64,000 nt of DNA, from NCBI GenBank assembly GCA_013423385.1, contig BLZA01000040.1:372001-436000 (forward strand). The letters are read 5' to 3'. Made by a program: the position numbers and the translations under genes. The notes under the pieces are model-generated. The model worked only from the letters and a program-made list of their open reading frames with translations. It was not told the DNA's origin and searched no databases. Every line of letters starts with the position of its first letter. Position 1 is the stretch's first letter. Shown piece after piece: positions 10,753 through 22,750 of the stretch. The stretch comes from Naganishia liquefaciens. Its lineage: Eukaryota > Basidiomycota > Tremellomycetes > Filobasidiales > Filobasidiaceae.

Positions 10753-12073
10753 TTAGATTATGTCCCAAAGATCTTCCACTGCGCAACAGAACTTTCCGCA
10801 AGCAACCTATGACGACGAAAGATGAGCGCAAGACTCGGCGCAAAGGAAGATTCAGCTTACAGATGCCGACAGGTTGTAGTTGCTGATGGAGATCTTCTCA
10901 TCCACAATGCTATCGGCGAAGTTATCCGCACTGATTGTTCGGGGTTAGCATAGCCTCTGCTTTCAAGTAACACGGGCCGCTTACCCTCGAGCCATGGCAC
11001 CGATAAACACTGCGATGGACTGATCTTGCGGTATGGTCTTGACGTAATCCGTCAGACGGACCGGAGTAGCCTCCGCAGAGAGAGCTGACGGGACATGCGG
11101 GTCAGTATACAACTAACATTGCAATGCACTGCGAGAAGGCTTACTAATTTTCTTGCAGTTTGCGGGAAGGTATTTCGTAACCGGACCCTTGATACACTTC
11201 AACAGCTTATCCGGCCCGTTGTTACCCCTAATTGCGTGTGTTTGCAGAAGTTGTACTATTGCGGAAAGGACAGCGAAGGCAAGGCAGAAAGAAGATCAGT
11301 ATGACGCGTTGAGGTCATAGATGGGCGTGGCGGCGCAGTTGAATGCAAAAGATTCTTGCGCGCGAGATGCGGAACTCAATGGATTGTACATACCCATGAG
11401 ACCAGAGAAACGCTTGAATGTTCGAGGGATTCGCACAGTCGGGTTGATTTCGATGAGGACGCCCTTGGCTGTTTGCACGTAGACTTGTAATCGTCCCGCC
11501 TTGTTCAAAGGAGAATCCAGGAGCGTCAGAAGACACTATGAGGAAGCGTTGTCAAGAACCGTTGAATTGTACAAGTTACTGGCTTAGACTCACCTGATGC
11601 GTAATATCTGGTCGCGCATCGGCAATATCGATCTTCTCCTTGGCCAAGAATCCCTGATGGTCGTCGCAATTCAGAAGCGTATCCCTTGACTCTCGACCTG
11701 ATCCATCGGACTTTGCACGGCCGGATGATGAACGATAGACTTCAAGACAGGCCTATGAAAGATAATCAGCACCTTGCAGGTGGCGGATTTCGCAAGGAAA
11801 GCATGCCTTTGACAAGATAACTATGAGACGTTTCGTGTTCTCCTTTTCCTCTGCCGTTTTTGGCACTTTGGCTTGTACCGGAAGATAACTGTTGGATCCC
11901 TTCAACGACTTGCCCTTTGCCGGCATCGACTTGACTGGTCTCGATCCGCTCGGCTGAAAAGGCTGTGCGGCTGCTGAAAGACCACTGCTGGTCTGGCCCT
12001 CGGGTTTTGTCTGCTGCTCCACTTCGTGGTCCTCTGACTGCCTCATGTTTACGTCCGCTGCGGTGTCCGACAT
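10753..12073 (-). CDS. NEP1: 18S rRNA pseudouridine N1-methyltransferase Nep1 (Emg1)
   Basis: Exons 12073-11807, 11752-11594, 11535-11394, 11255-11145, 11084-10985, 10930-10861, 10806-10753 (300 aa, frame exact). SPOUT-family enzyme that methylates the hypermodified pseudouridine of 18S rRNA and is needed for 40S biogenesis in the nucleolus. Diagnostic blocks are [60 protein letters not shown] and [14 protein letters not shown] disordered, Gln/Ser/Pro-rich N-terminal extension of about 80 residues precedes the core. Intron 1 (11753-11806) begins with GC rather than GT and has a CTGAT branch site 13 nt before the acceptor; the splice is required to reach the conserved ACLEVY block. The third intron (11256-11393, 138 nt) is unusually long for this gene. 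It converges on RSM22, leaving 178 bp between the stops. Confidence 0.95.
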
Positions 12074-12550
12074 GTTGAGATACTGTTTGGTGATGGTTGA
12101 AGATACTAGATTGGACACGCCAGTCACGGAATGATGGATCAAGATATGTCGCTGAAACGGGTTGGAGTCCGCAGTGACTGAAGCGTTTGCTTGAAGTGCA
12201 ATCGACAACTTTTTGCTGAGCGGATCGCGCCCCTTCCGGCTGTACTGACTAGCGCGCGAGATCCGGGACATACAGCTTTTCCGGTTGAACAGCACCGACC
12301 ACCACTCCCGAGCTAGCGACCCTGGTTGTCTGTTGTATATTGACGTAATCCGTACGAAACAGCCGCTCTGAATGGAGACAAGTGATGCATACGCTACATC
12401 TATGACTATACAAGAAGCTATGTGGCTGTTGACTTTACAAGATAAATACAGATAATCCGCGGAAAGAGTCCTTGACTTGTCTGTCCGATACAATCACAAT
12501 TCTGTCACGGAAACGGAGATTCCGATCAGCTTTCATGTCGCTGACACTTG
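12074..12550. other. spacer between PHD-protein stop and NEP1 start
   Basis: 477 bp between two minus-strand genes. An ORF continues in frame upstream of the NEP1 ATG to 12493 but has no family resemblance. This should hold the NEP1 promoter; no motif recognised. Confidence 0.3.
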
Positions 12551-15533
12551 TCAGCGATGCTTACCCTCTCCGAAGCGTAATTCTTCCCGTCGTCCCTGAT
12601 GCTCTTGACTCGCCGCCGAATGGTTTTTGGCTGGGTGCCCGTCCGGCGTCGAATCCGGTCCTGTACGTTCTTCTATGATGACGGATTCGCGGAGATGCGA
12701 CGCTGAATACGACTGAGAGGTAATCCGATTGCCAAAGGAGACTTGTCTGCGATGCGAACGGAACGGCGATGGTGAGGTCGTCAGCTCGCTATTCAGCTTT
12801 GGCGGAAAGCTGATCGGTGACCCTGGATAAGTCGAATTGCTCGAAATAGCTGATGACAGATGCTCTAGCCCCGGTGTCGGTTGCGAGCCGCCAGTGTGTA
12901 ATCCCTTGAAGAAATTCTGCGTGGTCGTTGGTGTGCGGAATTCGTCATACGATTTGTTGGTCTCGCTCATCGCGCTTCCCCCAGGAGTTGGACTCGCGCG
13001 TAATGGCGTGAAGCCAGTGTCGAAGAGATCCTCAAACTTGGGCGTCGCATACACTTTTGTGTAGTCGAGATCCGCGGCACCGGGTGTCTGGCAAACGTTG
13101 TAATGTTCTGCGTACGAGACCGTTCTACCTCGAGACGATGGCGTTGCTGGTGTCGCAAACTTTGTGGCCAAGGACGAGCTCGACGGAACACGAGGAGTGT
13201 AACTAGAAGCGGTGTTGGACGGTACCCTTGGCGTATTGAGATAGAGGCCTGGCGTATCTGGAACCAGAAATTTGCCACTGGTTGAGAAGATGGGCGAAGG
13301 CGCCAAAGCCGTGTCGCTTGAATGCGCCTGGAAGCTTCGCGGTGCGTCTTCGTTGGCAGAGAACGTGGGCTGCATTGGAGCAGACCCGACCAGGCGTTCC
13401 TCAGGCTTGGGAGTGGAATGACGCTCCGCAGACTCGCCTTCTCGGGAGCATTGCCAGCAGTACCACTGGTCGCCGAGATCCTCTTCCGTCTCGACGCCAA
13501 CACACATCATGTGATGCCAGACGCCACAGCTGTCGCAACATACCATCGCTCCACCCTCTTCATTTGAACCGCGGCAGACGCAGCCCGTTTCGTCATCATA
13601 CGAGGCAATGGGGATCCCTGGAGGAAGTTGGAACGTTTCCCTGGAGACTAACGGTTTGCCGTCCCTTTTGACTTGGAAGATAGCTTCCCTGGCATCACTA
13701 GGCCTGGCGACCGGTCCTTCAACCATGTACTGGCGCAGGGCAGCTCTGGAATCAAAGTCTTCACCCTCATCGTCGCTGACCTGGTCGAGGTACTTTTCGA
13801 GCAAAGCCATACGTCGAACTCGCTCCACACGCTTGGAATTATCGACTTGCTGCTTTCTGTCAAAGTCGCTAGCGTTCCAAGGGAAGTGGGAGTCTGGCCA
13901 AGCCGGCTGAAGAGTGCTGGTATCTCTTGCGGAATCGGATCGAGGTAGCGATGCGATACTGCTATTTTCTTGAGATTCCACAGTAACGCTTGCTCCTGTG
14001 GGCACCAGGAACTTGGTGGCAAGATCCTGTCCACATGCAACCCGACCGATTCCCTTCAAGGTAGTCAGCATGTTTTCGCGAGAATATCCCGCGTCCATGG
14101 AGACATTGCGGAATGCTTGCAATCGTTTTCTTTTGCGTTCCGCCTTGGACAGACCTTCGAATCGGCTGGCGGAATTGGTCATCCCGACTGGCAATGGCCC
14201 TCGATTGATCATTCCGGCACGCTCCAGGTCATCATCGTCACGCGAGGGAGAACTACTGAATGGACCCGGTTGGAGCCACGAGTAATCGGTGGCCAGCACT
14301 TCATGCGTGCCAAAGCTGACGGTGCCCATAGGCGTCTGCGTCAATCCGGATATCGGCACCAGACGAGGAGATCGTCTCTTTTTCGGAGTTGAGGGCGTCT
14401 CGTCATCCTCGGTCTCTGACGTAACGTCTTTTGCCGATGTCTCTGGTGAGGAAGGAGCATCGGGGAAAACGAGTCTCCTGCCTTCGGTCTCGCTGCGCTT
14501 GATCTTGAGAGTCCGCTTTTTCGGAGTCTGCGGCTTTGACTGTGAAGACGATGCATTCGATCCTGCTGAAACTGATGCAGCCGAAATGTGGCTGCTAACC
14601 GATGCAACCGACGGACGAGCATACAGTGCCTGCGCCGACAATTGAGGGGTAGCCGAGGTGTGGTCTTCGTTTGTCATGGGTGGTGTCGGAAGCTGAATTT
14701 GTCCGTGAACGTGAATTGGTGTCATCATTTGCCAAGCCTGCTGGTCATGCACGGGAGTGGTTGGAACGATATGAGCAGGTACCGGTCCAGTGGTGTATGT
14801 CCCGGTATATATTGTTTTGGAATAGACGTTACTTTGCTGAGCTGGCGTCTGACGCAAAGGCGTGTAGGGTTCAATGCCGTGAATGCCGTCAACGGATGGC
14901 GCGTGAGAATGGCTGTTTCTGGAGGAAGGGATGCAGATGTCAGCATTTGAAAGCGTAACTCGATACCAATTGTCAATTCCATTGCGATTCGCCCAGGACT
15001 CATCAAGGGCAAGAAAGCTCGACTCCGCAATGTAATCTCCTGTCGTCATCGGATATTGGATGGGCCAACTGACATCTCCGTGGTCCCGTCCGCGCTTTGA
15101 CACTCATCTCTCGAGCAACATGGCTTCTTGCCTGCCCGACCGGAATCTTGAAAAACGAGACTCACCTCTTGGTTTTTCGCTTAATAGGGTCGAAGACGCC
15201 GGGTTTGCCATTCACGACATAATTGGTCACCAGCGTCTGCTGATATTGCGGCTGCTGATGCGCCTGAAGCTGAGCCAGCATAGACGGTGCAAATTGACCT
15301 TGAGCAGAATGCGGATACTGCAGGGTATAGGGCGGTCCCAATGGCTGAAGTGGGATTATCCTTCCGTTGCGATGAGCGTCAATTGACGGAGCGGTAGATT
15401 GCTCGAGCGGCGGTGCAAGCCCAAGAGCCGACAGAGAGCCGCTCGTGGACGATGCTGGAGACCGTGCGTGCTGATATCCGAGAGATGAGATATCGTCTGG
15501 CGAGATCAGACTCGAGTGGGTGATACCGGCCAT
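12551..15533 (-). CDS. PHD-finger protein with long disordered regions
   Basis: Exons 15533-15166 and 15068-12551 (961 aa). The acceptor at 15069 joins NGKPGVFDPIKRKTK to SWPIQYPMTTGDY in frame; a closer AG gives a shifted frame. One PHD zinc finger is visible two-thirds along: CVCRGSNEEGG, then CDSCGVWHHMMC and WYCWQC, giving a complete Cys4-His-Cys3 ligand set. The rest is Ser/Thr/Pro-rich with many TP and SP dipeptides, basic patches (PKKRRSPR) that could be nuclear localisation signals, and a KAERKRKRLQAFRNVS segment before the finger. A nuclear chromatin reader role is inferred from the PHD finger; no orthologue was recognised and no catalytic domain is present. The last codons overlap a possible donor (GAGAG followed by GTAAGC near 12562), so the true C-terminus could differ by a few residues. 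Confidence 0.8.
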
Positions 15534-17218
15534 GCGATGATGGCAGCGGAATGCGGTGTTGGCGACGGCGAATGGACGATAAAATCGGAATGGCGTGGAT
15601 AGGCTCGAGATTACCTTGATAGATGCAGCGCTTGCATGCGTGAGGAGGTGTTTACGGAGGGAAGAACCAAGATGGTAGCCAACGGGACCGGCCGGATGAC
15701 GAGCGGAGGTTTTGTCGGGTTCGATTGAGTCTCCGATTCGATTGGGCTTTTCTCTGGTTGTCGGAAAGAGGATCTCAGCCGTTGAGCGATCTTGGACCAG
15801 TCAAGACAGTGAACGATATCGACTTGACGAGAACACTGGATCAAACGAGGCCACGGATGTCGATTTCGTGCTGATGGACGTCGATCAATCAATCGAACCG
15901 AGCGATTGCAGAATAGCGCCTTTCCGCGGTCTTGGTGGAAATGTGTCCGTTCAGCGCTGATCAGAAGCAAGACCTATTGCCACGAATGTCGCACGAGATA
16001 CTGCAACGACGTTCAAGAATGAGCCGGCTGACTATCGAGTTTGGCAACGCCCGACCAATAGCCAGATATCATGGGAACAATAATCGCTGAGCGCATTAGC
16101 CCAGGACGCTTGGAGCTATAAGCCACACTAGCTGCGCCAGGGACGGCCGGCGGCGGAGCGACGCGGATGCTTCCTCGTGGACATGCGGGAAAGTAATTTA
16201 TCAATAAAGTCTAATCGAGGGGATCGACGAGAGCTAGAAAATGGGTTAACCACGGCATGTTGTTGCTGGTGTGTGCTGTATAATTTACTGTATGGGTACT
16301 CACGAATAAGGAGTGGTAGCCATTTGTCGAGCGTGGAGGATGTAGACATGCACTTGCGGAAAACTCGAGTCCAGCAATAATGCTGTGAAAATTGGGTCAG
16401 CTTTCCAGCTCGGTGGCACAATCGGAAGCTCTTGCCATTCCCCTCCTTTCGACCAATTTTGCAACTCCGACAAGCCGGCGATGACGCTTCCACGATATTC
16501 GTCCGAGGATTTCATCATGTATGTCGACGATCGAATCTTTGCTATGTATGTAGTGAAGCGAGTTTATGCTTCGCATCATCAGGGTAAATGATTCACCGCA
16601 AGGTGAACGATCATGTGCTCGAGACAGCCAGATCTTGGAACAAGGGGCAGTACCCCGTCGCGCATGTACTGCAACCCCAGAATAACGATCTCACTTGTTA
16701 TGCGAACCCGATTTGATTCTCCCTCAAATCGCCCGGTCCGATGAAAAACCGGAGCGTTCGCTGCATACAGGCATGAACGGAAAGGCGACTGTTACAAGGA
16801 AGCACGAGCTTATCAGCGTCGCTGAATCAGTCTTCCAAGGCGACGCAAGTCGTGGTGGAGCATCCCACGTAATGGTTCAAGCCGGACAATGTAACAGTGA
16901 GGAGGCGCCTGCGCCGGAAGAGGAGAAGGGCCGAGGGGGGGTGGAGGGGGGGGATTCCCACTGGCCTTGATGCTATGATGCGACTTTCGAGGGGGACTAC
17001 CTGCATCACATCTGCGCTATCCGCGTCCTTTTACGTCTATCAAAGCAGAGATAGCCGCTTTTCATCACCGTAGTCTTCACCGCGGACACAATACCGTCGA
17101 CCATTCAACCACGCAGTGATCTTGCAGTTTTCAAATGCAGACGCATGCTAATCGATCGACAAATGTACAACGATCTTCTATACCCTTCACGAGGCTGTCC
17201 TACACCACGCCCGTCCAT
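15534..17218. other. gene-poor 1.7-kb stretch, possible small spliced gene on minus strand at 16128-16579
   Basis: No recognisable protein. On the minus strand between 16579 and 16128, overlapping frames contain intron-like pieces: a GCTGAC branch site and TTTCACAG acceptor near 16380, and a GTGAGT donor near 16302 paired with an ATACAG acceptor near 16277. Joining them gives short frames with no family resemblance, so a non-coding or fast-evolving transcript is as likely as a gene. A G-rich run is at about 16933-16953. The rest should contain the promoter of the PHD gene and downstream sequence of the oxidoreductase. Confidence 0.25.
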
Positions 17219-19056
17219 CTATTCGAGCTTGTACTCGCCATTGTTCTCGACAATGTTGACGCTTCGCTTCTCATCGAGGGATATCCTTCCAGCTCGGATG
17301 ATGGCGGTCGTCAAGATTCTAACATGCATTCCAGATCAGCACAACCGACTTTCACGAGGCCTTGCCCATCTACAGGAACTCACGTGTTCTTGATTGTCGG
17401 CAAGCCGTACTGGTCATACAGCTCCGGCTTGGTCTCGCCCTTGTTGACCTTGTTACTACATCCCACAAGCCGATTCAGCGTATGCTCGCTCCAGCAAGAC
17501 AAAAGGAGCGACTTACACGGCGTCAATCCACTTTTCAAACGACAGGTATCCGTAGCCCCGCTGGCCATCGAACGAGCCGTCCTCCGCCGGCGAATACTTC
17601 ATGTAGAAGCTGTATCGAACCAGAGGCATCAACACCGGCTCTCGGCCCACGAAAGGGACAAGAACATGACTTACGGGTTGTACGCCGTTCGGCCTTCGCC
17701 GTCGACGGTGACCTCGTATCCCCTTCGCGCCTGGTTGACATTGATCTCGCCCTTGGAACCCATGTAGTGGAAGAATTGCTCGGAATGAACGCCACTCTTG
17801 GTCGGGGCTGTCCATGATGCGGTGTACACTGAAGGAGTAAGGATCCGTGTCGGTAAGCCATTGGCGACTGAAGCGGGAATCAATCAAACGCACCCGCTGT
17901 GCCCTTTCGCTTTTCCGGGGTGAGACTCTCCCATTCGACAAGCAACGTGATCGTGTCCTCGGTTTGCTTGACCTGGTGATCATCGGCGTATCAGTCATCC
18001 TTTCTCATCCGCCATATACCCCCAAAAAACGTCCACTCACACAGTTGTACGGCTCCTTGGTAGCGATACCCGTCGCGGCCGAGGCGGTCACCTTGACAGG
18101 CTTAAACTTGCCCTCGACGAGCCAACAATGGATGTCAATCTGTTCCGCCGCGACTGCACATCAGCCCGTTTTCCCCTGCTCCGGCCCGGGAAGTGTGGAA
18201 CCTACATGATGCGAGTTCAAATAATACGAGATATCCGAATCGATTCCGGCCCACGCGCGGAACGTCTCGAGTTGGCTCTTGGGCTGGGACATGTACGACG
18301 TGAAGAAGCTAAAGTCGCCGATGTTGGCAGACCTCATCTTGGCGTCGTTGTATGCCGGGTCATACCGCTTGTGGCTGTCACACCGCTCGAGGGTCAGTCG
18401 TCTGGTTTCGCAAGGGGAAGAGTCACGGTGGGGGAACTCACTGTTCGACCCAGCAGACGAGGCCCTTGCTGGCCGCCAACGCTGCGAGCTCCTGATGATG
18501 CTCGAGCAACTGCGTCGCGGGCTTGGTGACCATGACGTGGTGGCCCGATTCGAGGGCGAGCTTGGCGATCGGGTAGTGTGTCGAGTCCGGGGTGAAGACT
18601 GAGGGGAAGGGCGGGGGAATATCAGCAGGGGGAGGTGAGGATAAGAAGGGGGTGAAAGGGACTCACTGATGACGGCGCTGCCCTTGGGAAGTTTGGCGAT
18701 GGCGGTCTTGTATGCCTCGGGGTCACGGACGTCTCCCTCGGGAAGCGCGTTGAAGCTCGTGTCCAGCCCATACACATCCTCAATGTTCTTCTTGAGGTGT
18801 TCCCTGATCTGCGGGAATTTGCCGCCGCTTGTGCCGACCATGTTCAACTTGCCGACTTTGCCCCTCTTGCGAAGGTCAAACATGGTGAGACCGACGACGC
18901 CGATTTTCTTGTCGGACTGCGAACCACCGGAGCCGGTCCAGCCGGTGGTGTACTGCGTGCAGTGGATGAGCCGAGGAAGATGTGGTCGGGCAGGGGAGGG
19001 GAGAGGCTTACCTCGCCGGTACCGCACATGAGGATCTCGAGGGCTTCAGAAGACAT
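17219..19056 (-). CDS. Gfo/Idh/MocA-family NAD(P)-dependent oxidoreductase
   Basis: Ten exons: 19056-19012, 18952-18667, 18598-18442, 18374-18206, 18139-18041, 17972-17894, 17828-17675, 17609-17517, 17455-17384, 17318-17219 (417 aa, frame exact). The Rossmann half starts ILMCGTGE and continues through KIGVVGLTMFDLRKRGKVG. IIFTPDSTHYPIAKLALESG and MVTKPATQ correspond to the family's substrate-gating loop, with KPATQ replacing the common EKP. VEHHKRYDPAYNDA and YYLNSHHVDIHCWL belong to the C-terminal domain that holds the substrate. Family members oxidise or epimerise sugars, polyols or their derivatives; the substrate here cannot be told. The second exon boundary splits the region after GTGE, so the glycine-rich turn is encoded by a 45-nt first exon. 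A clear TATA element lies 85-95 bp upstream. Confidence 0.85.
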
Positions 19057-19718
19057 GATGGATAGTTGGATGGTTTGTGATAGACGATGGGGCGCAACCA
19101 ACCGGTGGACACCGTTTCATCCGCACGGCGCACGAGTTTGTTATATATAAAGTCGCCCGCCCACCATGCCTGCTGCCTGCCTTGCAAGTTGCAACGAAAC
19201 CCCTCGCGTACCGCTCCCCGGGCCGCTGCAGCGTGTTCCGGACCGGTGCGGGGAGGCAGGGGGGAGGGGGGCCTTGAGGGCGGAGTGCGGATATGAGATG
19301 TCCGTACGCGGGCCACGCGAGCCTGGGGCCTCGCTCGTTGCGCGCGTTTCGAGACTTGGGCTTGTCCAGGTTTCCGCCTGGCTAGGTCCATCCGGCGTGA
19401 GAGATGTCATGCAACGCTGGCGGGCTTGTCGGACCTCTGATTGCATGGCTGCTGGCGGCTCCCATCTCCTCAACAAAAAAGATCCTTGTCCATCCCGCAC
19501 CCTGTGCTGACCGCCGAACGAAACGAGTGCGGTGGGCGGTGACATGCCTCGGAAGCAAACGCCTCGCCTCGCCTTGAGTTGCGGATGATCGACCGACGCG
19601 CCAGGCTGGAATGCGCCAGCCCATCCATATACACAGACACTCGCTCCATCCTATCCCATCAAGGGCATCCTCCTCCCTTTCCCCCCCCCCCCTTCTCTCC
19701 CTTGTCCTCCCACACGCC
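19057..19718. other. divergent intergenic region, oxidoreductase/VTS1, with poly-C tract
   Basis: 662 bp between two divergent genes. It contains a TATA element for the minus-strand gene (19141-19150) and, near VTS1, a pyrimidine-rich stretch with an uninterrupted run of 12 C at 19681-19692, only about 27 bp before the VTS1 ATG. Long ORFs on both strands here reflect high GC content and do not resemble proteins. Confidence 0.45.
19141..19150 (-). promoter_or_regulatory. TATA box of the Gfo/Idh/MocA gene
   Basis: TTATATATAA, a perfect TATA element about 85 bp upstream of the ATG at 19056, in otherwise GC-rich DNA. Most other genes in the window show no such element, which would fit inducible rather than housekeeping expression. 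Confidence 0.55.
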
Positions 19719-21113
19719 ATGTCCGCGCCCGTCAGACAACCACGCACACCGTCCCCGGCGCCCCAGTCCGGCACAGCAGAATCATCATCAACCCCGGCAG
19801 GATTCACCCACACGCCAGCGGCACCCAAGCCGCCGCACCTCGGTCGTCAATCACTCGGACCGCCTCCTGCCGTCCGGTCGAATTCGGGTCCCGTGAGTCC
19901 CGGCTCGGGTGCGGGATTGTATTCGACGCAAGGACAGGCGTCACAGCACCACTTGTCGCATCAGCGCGTCTCGCTCGCCGGGGATAGACTTGCCGAGGCG
20001 CGCGCCAGTAGTCCGCGTGTCGCGAGCTCGGGGTATGCCAATGGCGGTGGGCTTACACCGGGATACGGAGGCAGCAGCGGAACGGGGATGCGCAATGTCA
20101 GCGCTGGGTCGGCGCTCGGCGGGAGCGCGACGTACGGAGGGTTGACGGGCAGTGGCTTGAGGCCGCAGAGTGAGTATATTGGTGGGAATGCTTCGGGCGT
20201 GTTTGGCAGGGAACATCAGATTGGGGATGGTAAGTAGGCATCGGGGGAGAGCAAAGGAGATGCCGGACTAAAGCTGTAGAGTGTAGATACCCTTGATAGC
20301 TGGTTTCACGATTTGCAGCAGTACGAGTCGACGCTTGATGCGCTCGCGACGGCGTCCCTCGATCAGGCGTTTACGGACGAGCTCAACGCCATTGAACAGT
20401 GTGAGTCGTCGCCCACAACCTTGCCATCTCGGCCTCTGATGTCCCGGCGCCGCACAGGGTTTCGCGTTCTCAGTGAAAACGAACGCACCGCCGCGCTTTA
20501 CTCGCTCCTCCAGCACGCCACGACCTCGCAGATCCGATTCTTTCAGAAAGTGCTGTCTCAAATGTCGCAATCCGACCCAATGACAGCTCTCCTCTCGCCC
20601 GCCGTTGGATCCTCCATGCAGCGCGAAATGGAGGCACGTCTCGCATCCGCCAACATGGCGTCCATGTCGGCATCCGCCAATTTGGCAGCCGTGACGGGCA
20701 TGAAGAGTCCCGTTGCGCCCTCCCTTTCAGGTTTTGGCGGGACCCCAACGTTCCCTTCTTCGCCCGGGTTCCTCGGCGCTGAAAACCCGACAGCAGCAGA
20801 CGGATCATCCGGCTTTGGATCCCCCTCGGCGCAGCTTGCCGCACAGCGTAATCGCAATAGACAACAGAACCGAATCTCCGCCCCCGGAAATCTCCACCAC
20901 TTGAGCAGCCACGTTGACGGCAGCGGCGCGGACGGGCTCCGCGGGACAGCCGGATACCTCGCGTCCACCCATCTCGGCGACCTGCCCGAGCGCGGCTCTT
21001 CCCCCGCCGGCGAATCCAACGCGTCCCGTTCCCCGGGGCTCGGCGCCATCGGCACTGATGTCGCAGGAAATCGACCCAAGAGCGCGGATTTTGCGACACT
21101 TGCAGCGGCGGCA

Positions 21114-21144
<31 letters not shown>

Positions 21145-22423
21145 AGCAACAGCAACAACAACAACAAGAGGGCGGTCGGTCACCCTTTGCGCGCGCGACG
21201 TCGCCGCGTCTCGGGTCGTCGGCGTTGGCCGGGCCGAGTGCGTCGTCCTCGGCCAACTCGACTTTGGATGCGCTGGCACAGGCGCAGCAGGCAATGGTCG
21301 GCCTTGGGTTGCCGGCGGCAACGACGCAGGCGCTGCATCAGCATCTCAACGTTACCTCTTCCCCGAGCTTTGCCGACCAATTCTCGCCGTTGCTGCACAC
21401 CAATTGGGCATCAATCGGGAATACGCCCATGATGTCGTCGTTCAACCCCAACGAGTTTACCGGGGGTGCAGGCGCGAGTGATCCGCAGCAGCTGGCGGCA
21501 CAGCTGGCGGCGTTGAGCACGGCATCGCCCGCGATCCATGGGTCGCCTGGTGGACGACTTGTCCTGGATGACGCGACAAAGTACAGACGGACCGCATCGA
21601 ATGGTCGACCGCAAGGCCAGGCGAGTCCGGCCCTCGGCAGCCATGGGGACCGGTCCGCCGCGTATACGAGTCAGAATTGGCGCGCACAGGGCCCCGGCGC
21701 CAACGAATATGGTAATTCCGGGCTGAACGGCCTCGGGATCGCCGGCGGTGGGATGGGCTTGGGCATCGCCGGCAGCGGATTCGACGCGTACGGCGGCATG
21801 CAAGGGCTCGGCGTCGGCTTGCCCTCGACCGGCGGCGGCGGCGGCAACGATCGCTCGCGCAATGCGCCGCGACAGTCGAGCCGAACGACTGCGAGTACGC
21901 GCAAGAGCCCCATGATTGGCGGGTTCCCAACGCAGACTGCGCCGCAAACGACGGGCACGGGAGGCGGGAATGGCGGCGCTGGATCGGGCGCTGGGGTCGG
22001 AGGAGCGGATGACGTGGACGAGCGGATCTTGAAGGATACGGCGAATTGGTTGCGCGTGCTACGGCTGCATGTAAGTCTTTTCCCCCGGGTTTGTTTTCGT
22101 CGTCGTGAATCACGCTGACACGGGACCGTTGGCCATATCGATAGAAATATACCCCGAATTTTGCAGATGACGGATGGCGTGAGATGATTCTTATGGATTC
22201 CGACACGCTCGAGCGGCGCGGCGTCGCGGCGCTCGGTGCACGACGAAAGCTCCTCCGGGTGGGTTTCCACCCTTTCTCACAATCAAGCGGTGCTAATCAT
22301 TCTTCTTCCTGATTCCAGGCGTTTGCAAACGTGCGAGAGCATTACGGGATTGCGCATCCCGAATGGTATGTGCCCGAGGCGGTCGCCACGACCGGACCTA
22401 CGGGTGCGAGCGGAGGGGATTAG
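19719..22423 (+). CDS. VTS1: Vts1/Smaug-type SAM-domain RNA-binding protein
   Basis: Exons 19719-20229, 20287-20400, 20458-22070, 22145-22258, 22319-22423 (818 aa, frame exact). The conserved N-terminal block [17 protein letters not shown], then [20 protein letters not shown] and [18 protein letters not shown], is characteristic of fungal Vts1. The C-terminal SAM domain (about residues 732-795) includes [16 protein letters not shown] and [20 protein letters not shown]. Vts1 binds stem-loops through this SAM domain and recruits the Ccr4-Not deadenylase. Between the two lie about 500 low-complexity residues rich in Ser, Gly, Ala and Gln, including an 18-Gln run. SAM follows immediately before a short tail ending ASGGD. 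The unusually long central linker suggests capacity for condensate formation (inference). Confidence 0.95.
21114..21167 (+). repeat. CAG/CAA triplet repeat encoding 18 Gln in VTS1
   Basis: Eighteen consecutive Gln codons: a pure CAG block at the 5' end followed by mixed CAA and CAG. The CAA interruptions make the tract less slippage-prone than pure CAG. It directly follows four Ala codons. Confidence 0.95.
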
Positions 22424-22750
22424 GTTGGGTCCGGCCGGCAAGGCAGGGTTCAGTAGCACATGATCAGGAGGTCTGTCGTTGTCGTCACGATTGTATAGGG
22501 TTTGCCATGATGACTAGATTGTCGCGTTGCCTCAGTGGTGCACCTGCTGCGCCCTCTGATATCCTGGGCTGTCAATAGAGACGCGGCCGACCCGACGCGT
22601 CATCTCGGGTTCCTCGGATCTGCATCCGCGCGATCGGCGTTTCACAAAGTGCGATATTCATGTCTCGCATTCGATAAGACCGGGAAGGAACGACACTTTT
22701 TCCGCTCATTCTCTTCCCTGACCCGTTCATCCAGCAGCCCTGCTCCCGCC
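22424..22750. other. VTS1 3' region and carrier promoter
   Basis: 327 bp between two plus-strand genes. An ORF reads into the carrier start from 22535 (FRSFSSLTRSSSSPAPA precedes the ATG used here). That stretch is Arg/Ser-rich, but SLC25 carriers usually lack presequences, so the ATG at 22751 is preferred. Confidence 0.3.

Noticed and set aside
15069-15165. Nearer acceptor giving MSKRGRDHGD as the start of PHD-protein exon 2
   Set aside because: It is out of frame with exon 1; the acceptor at 15069 keeps the frame and the conserved-looking join.
16920-16955. G-rich run as a possible quadruplex or origin element
   Set aside because: Single short run with no partner motifs; nothing supports a function.
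20558-21256. Long minus-strand ORFs with poly-Cys or poly-Leu runs
   Set aside because: They are antisense readings of the VTS1 Gln tract and GC-rich exon.
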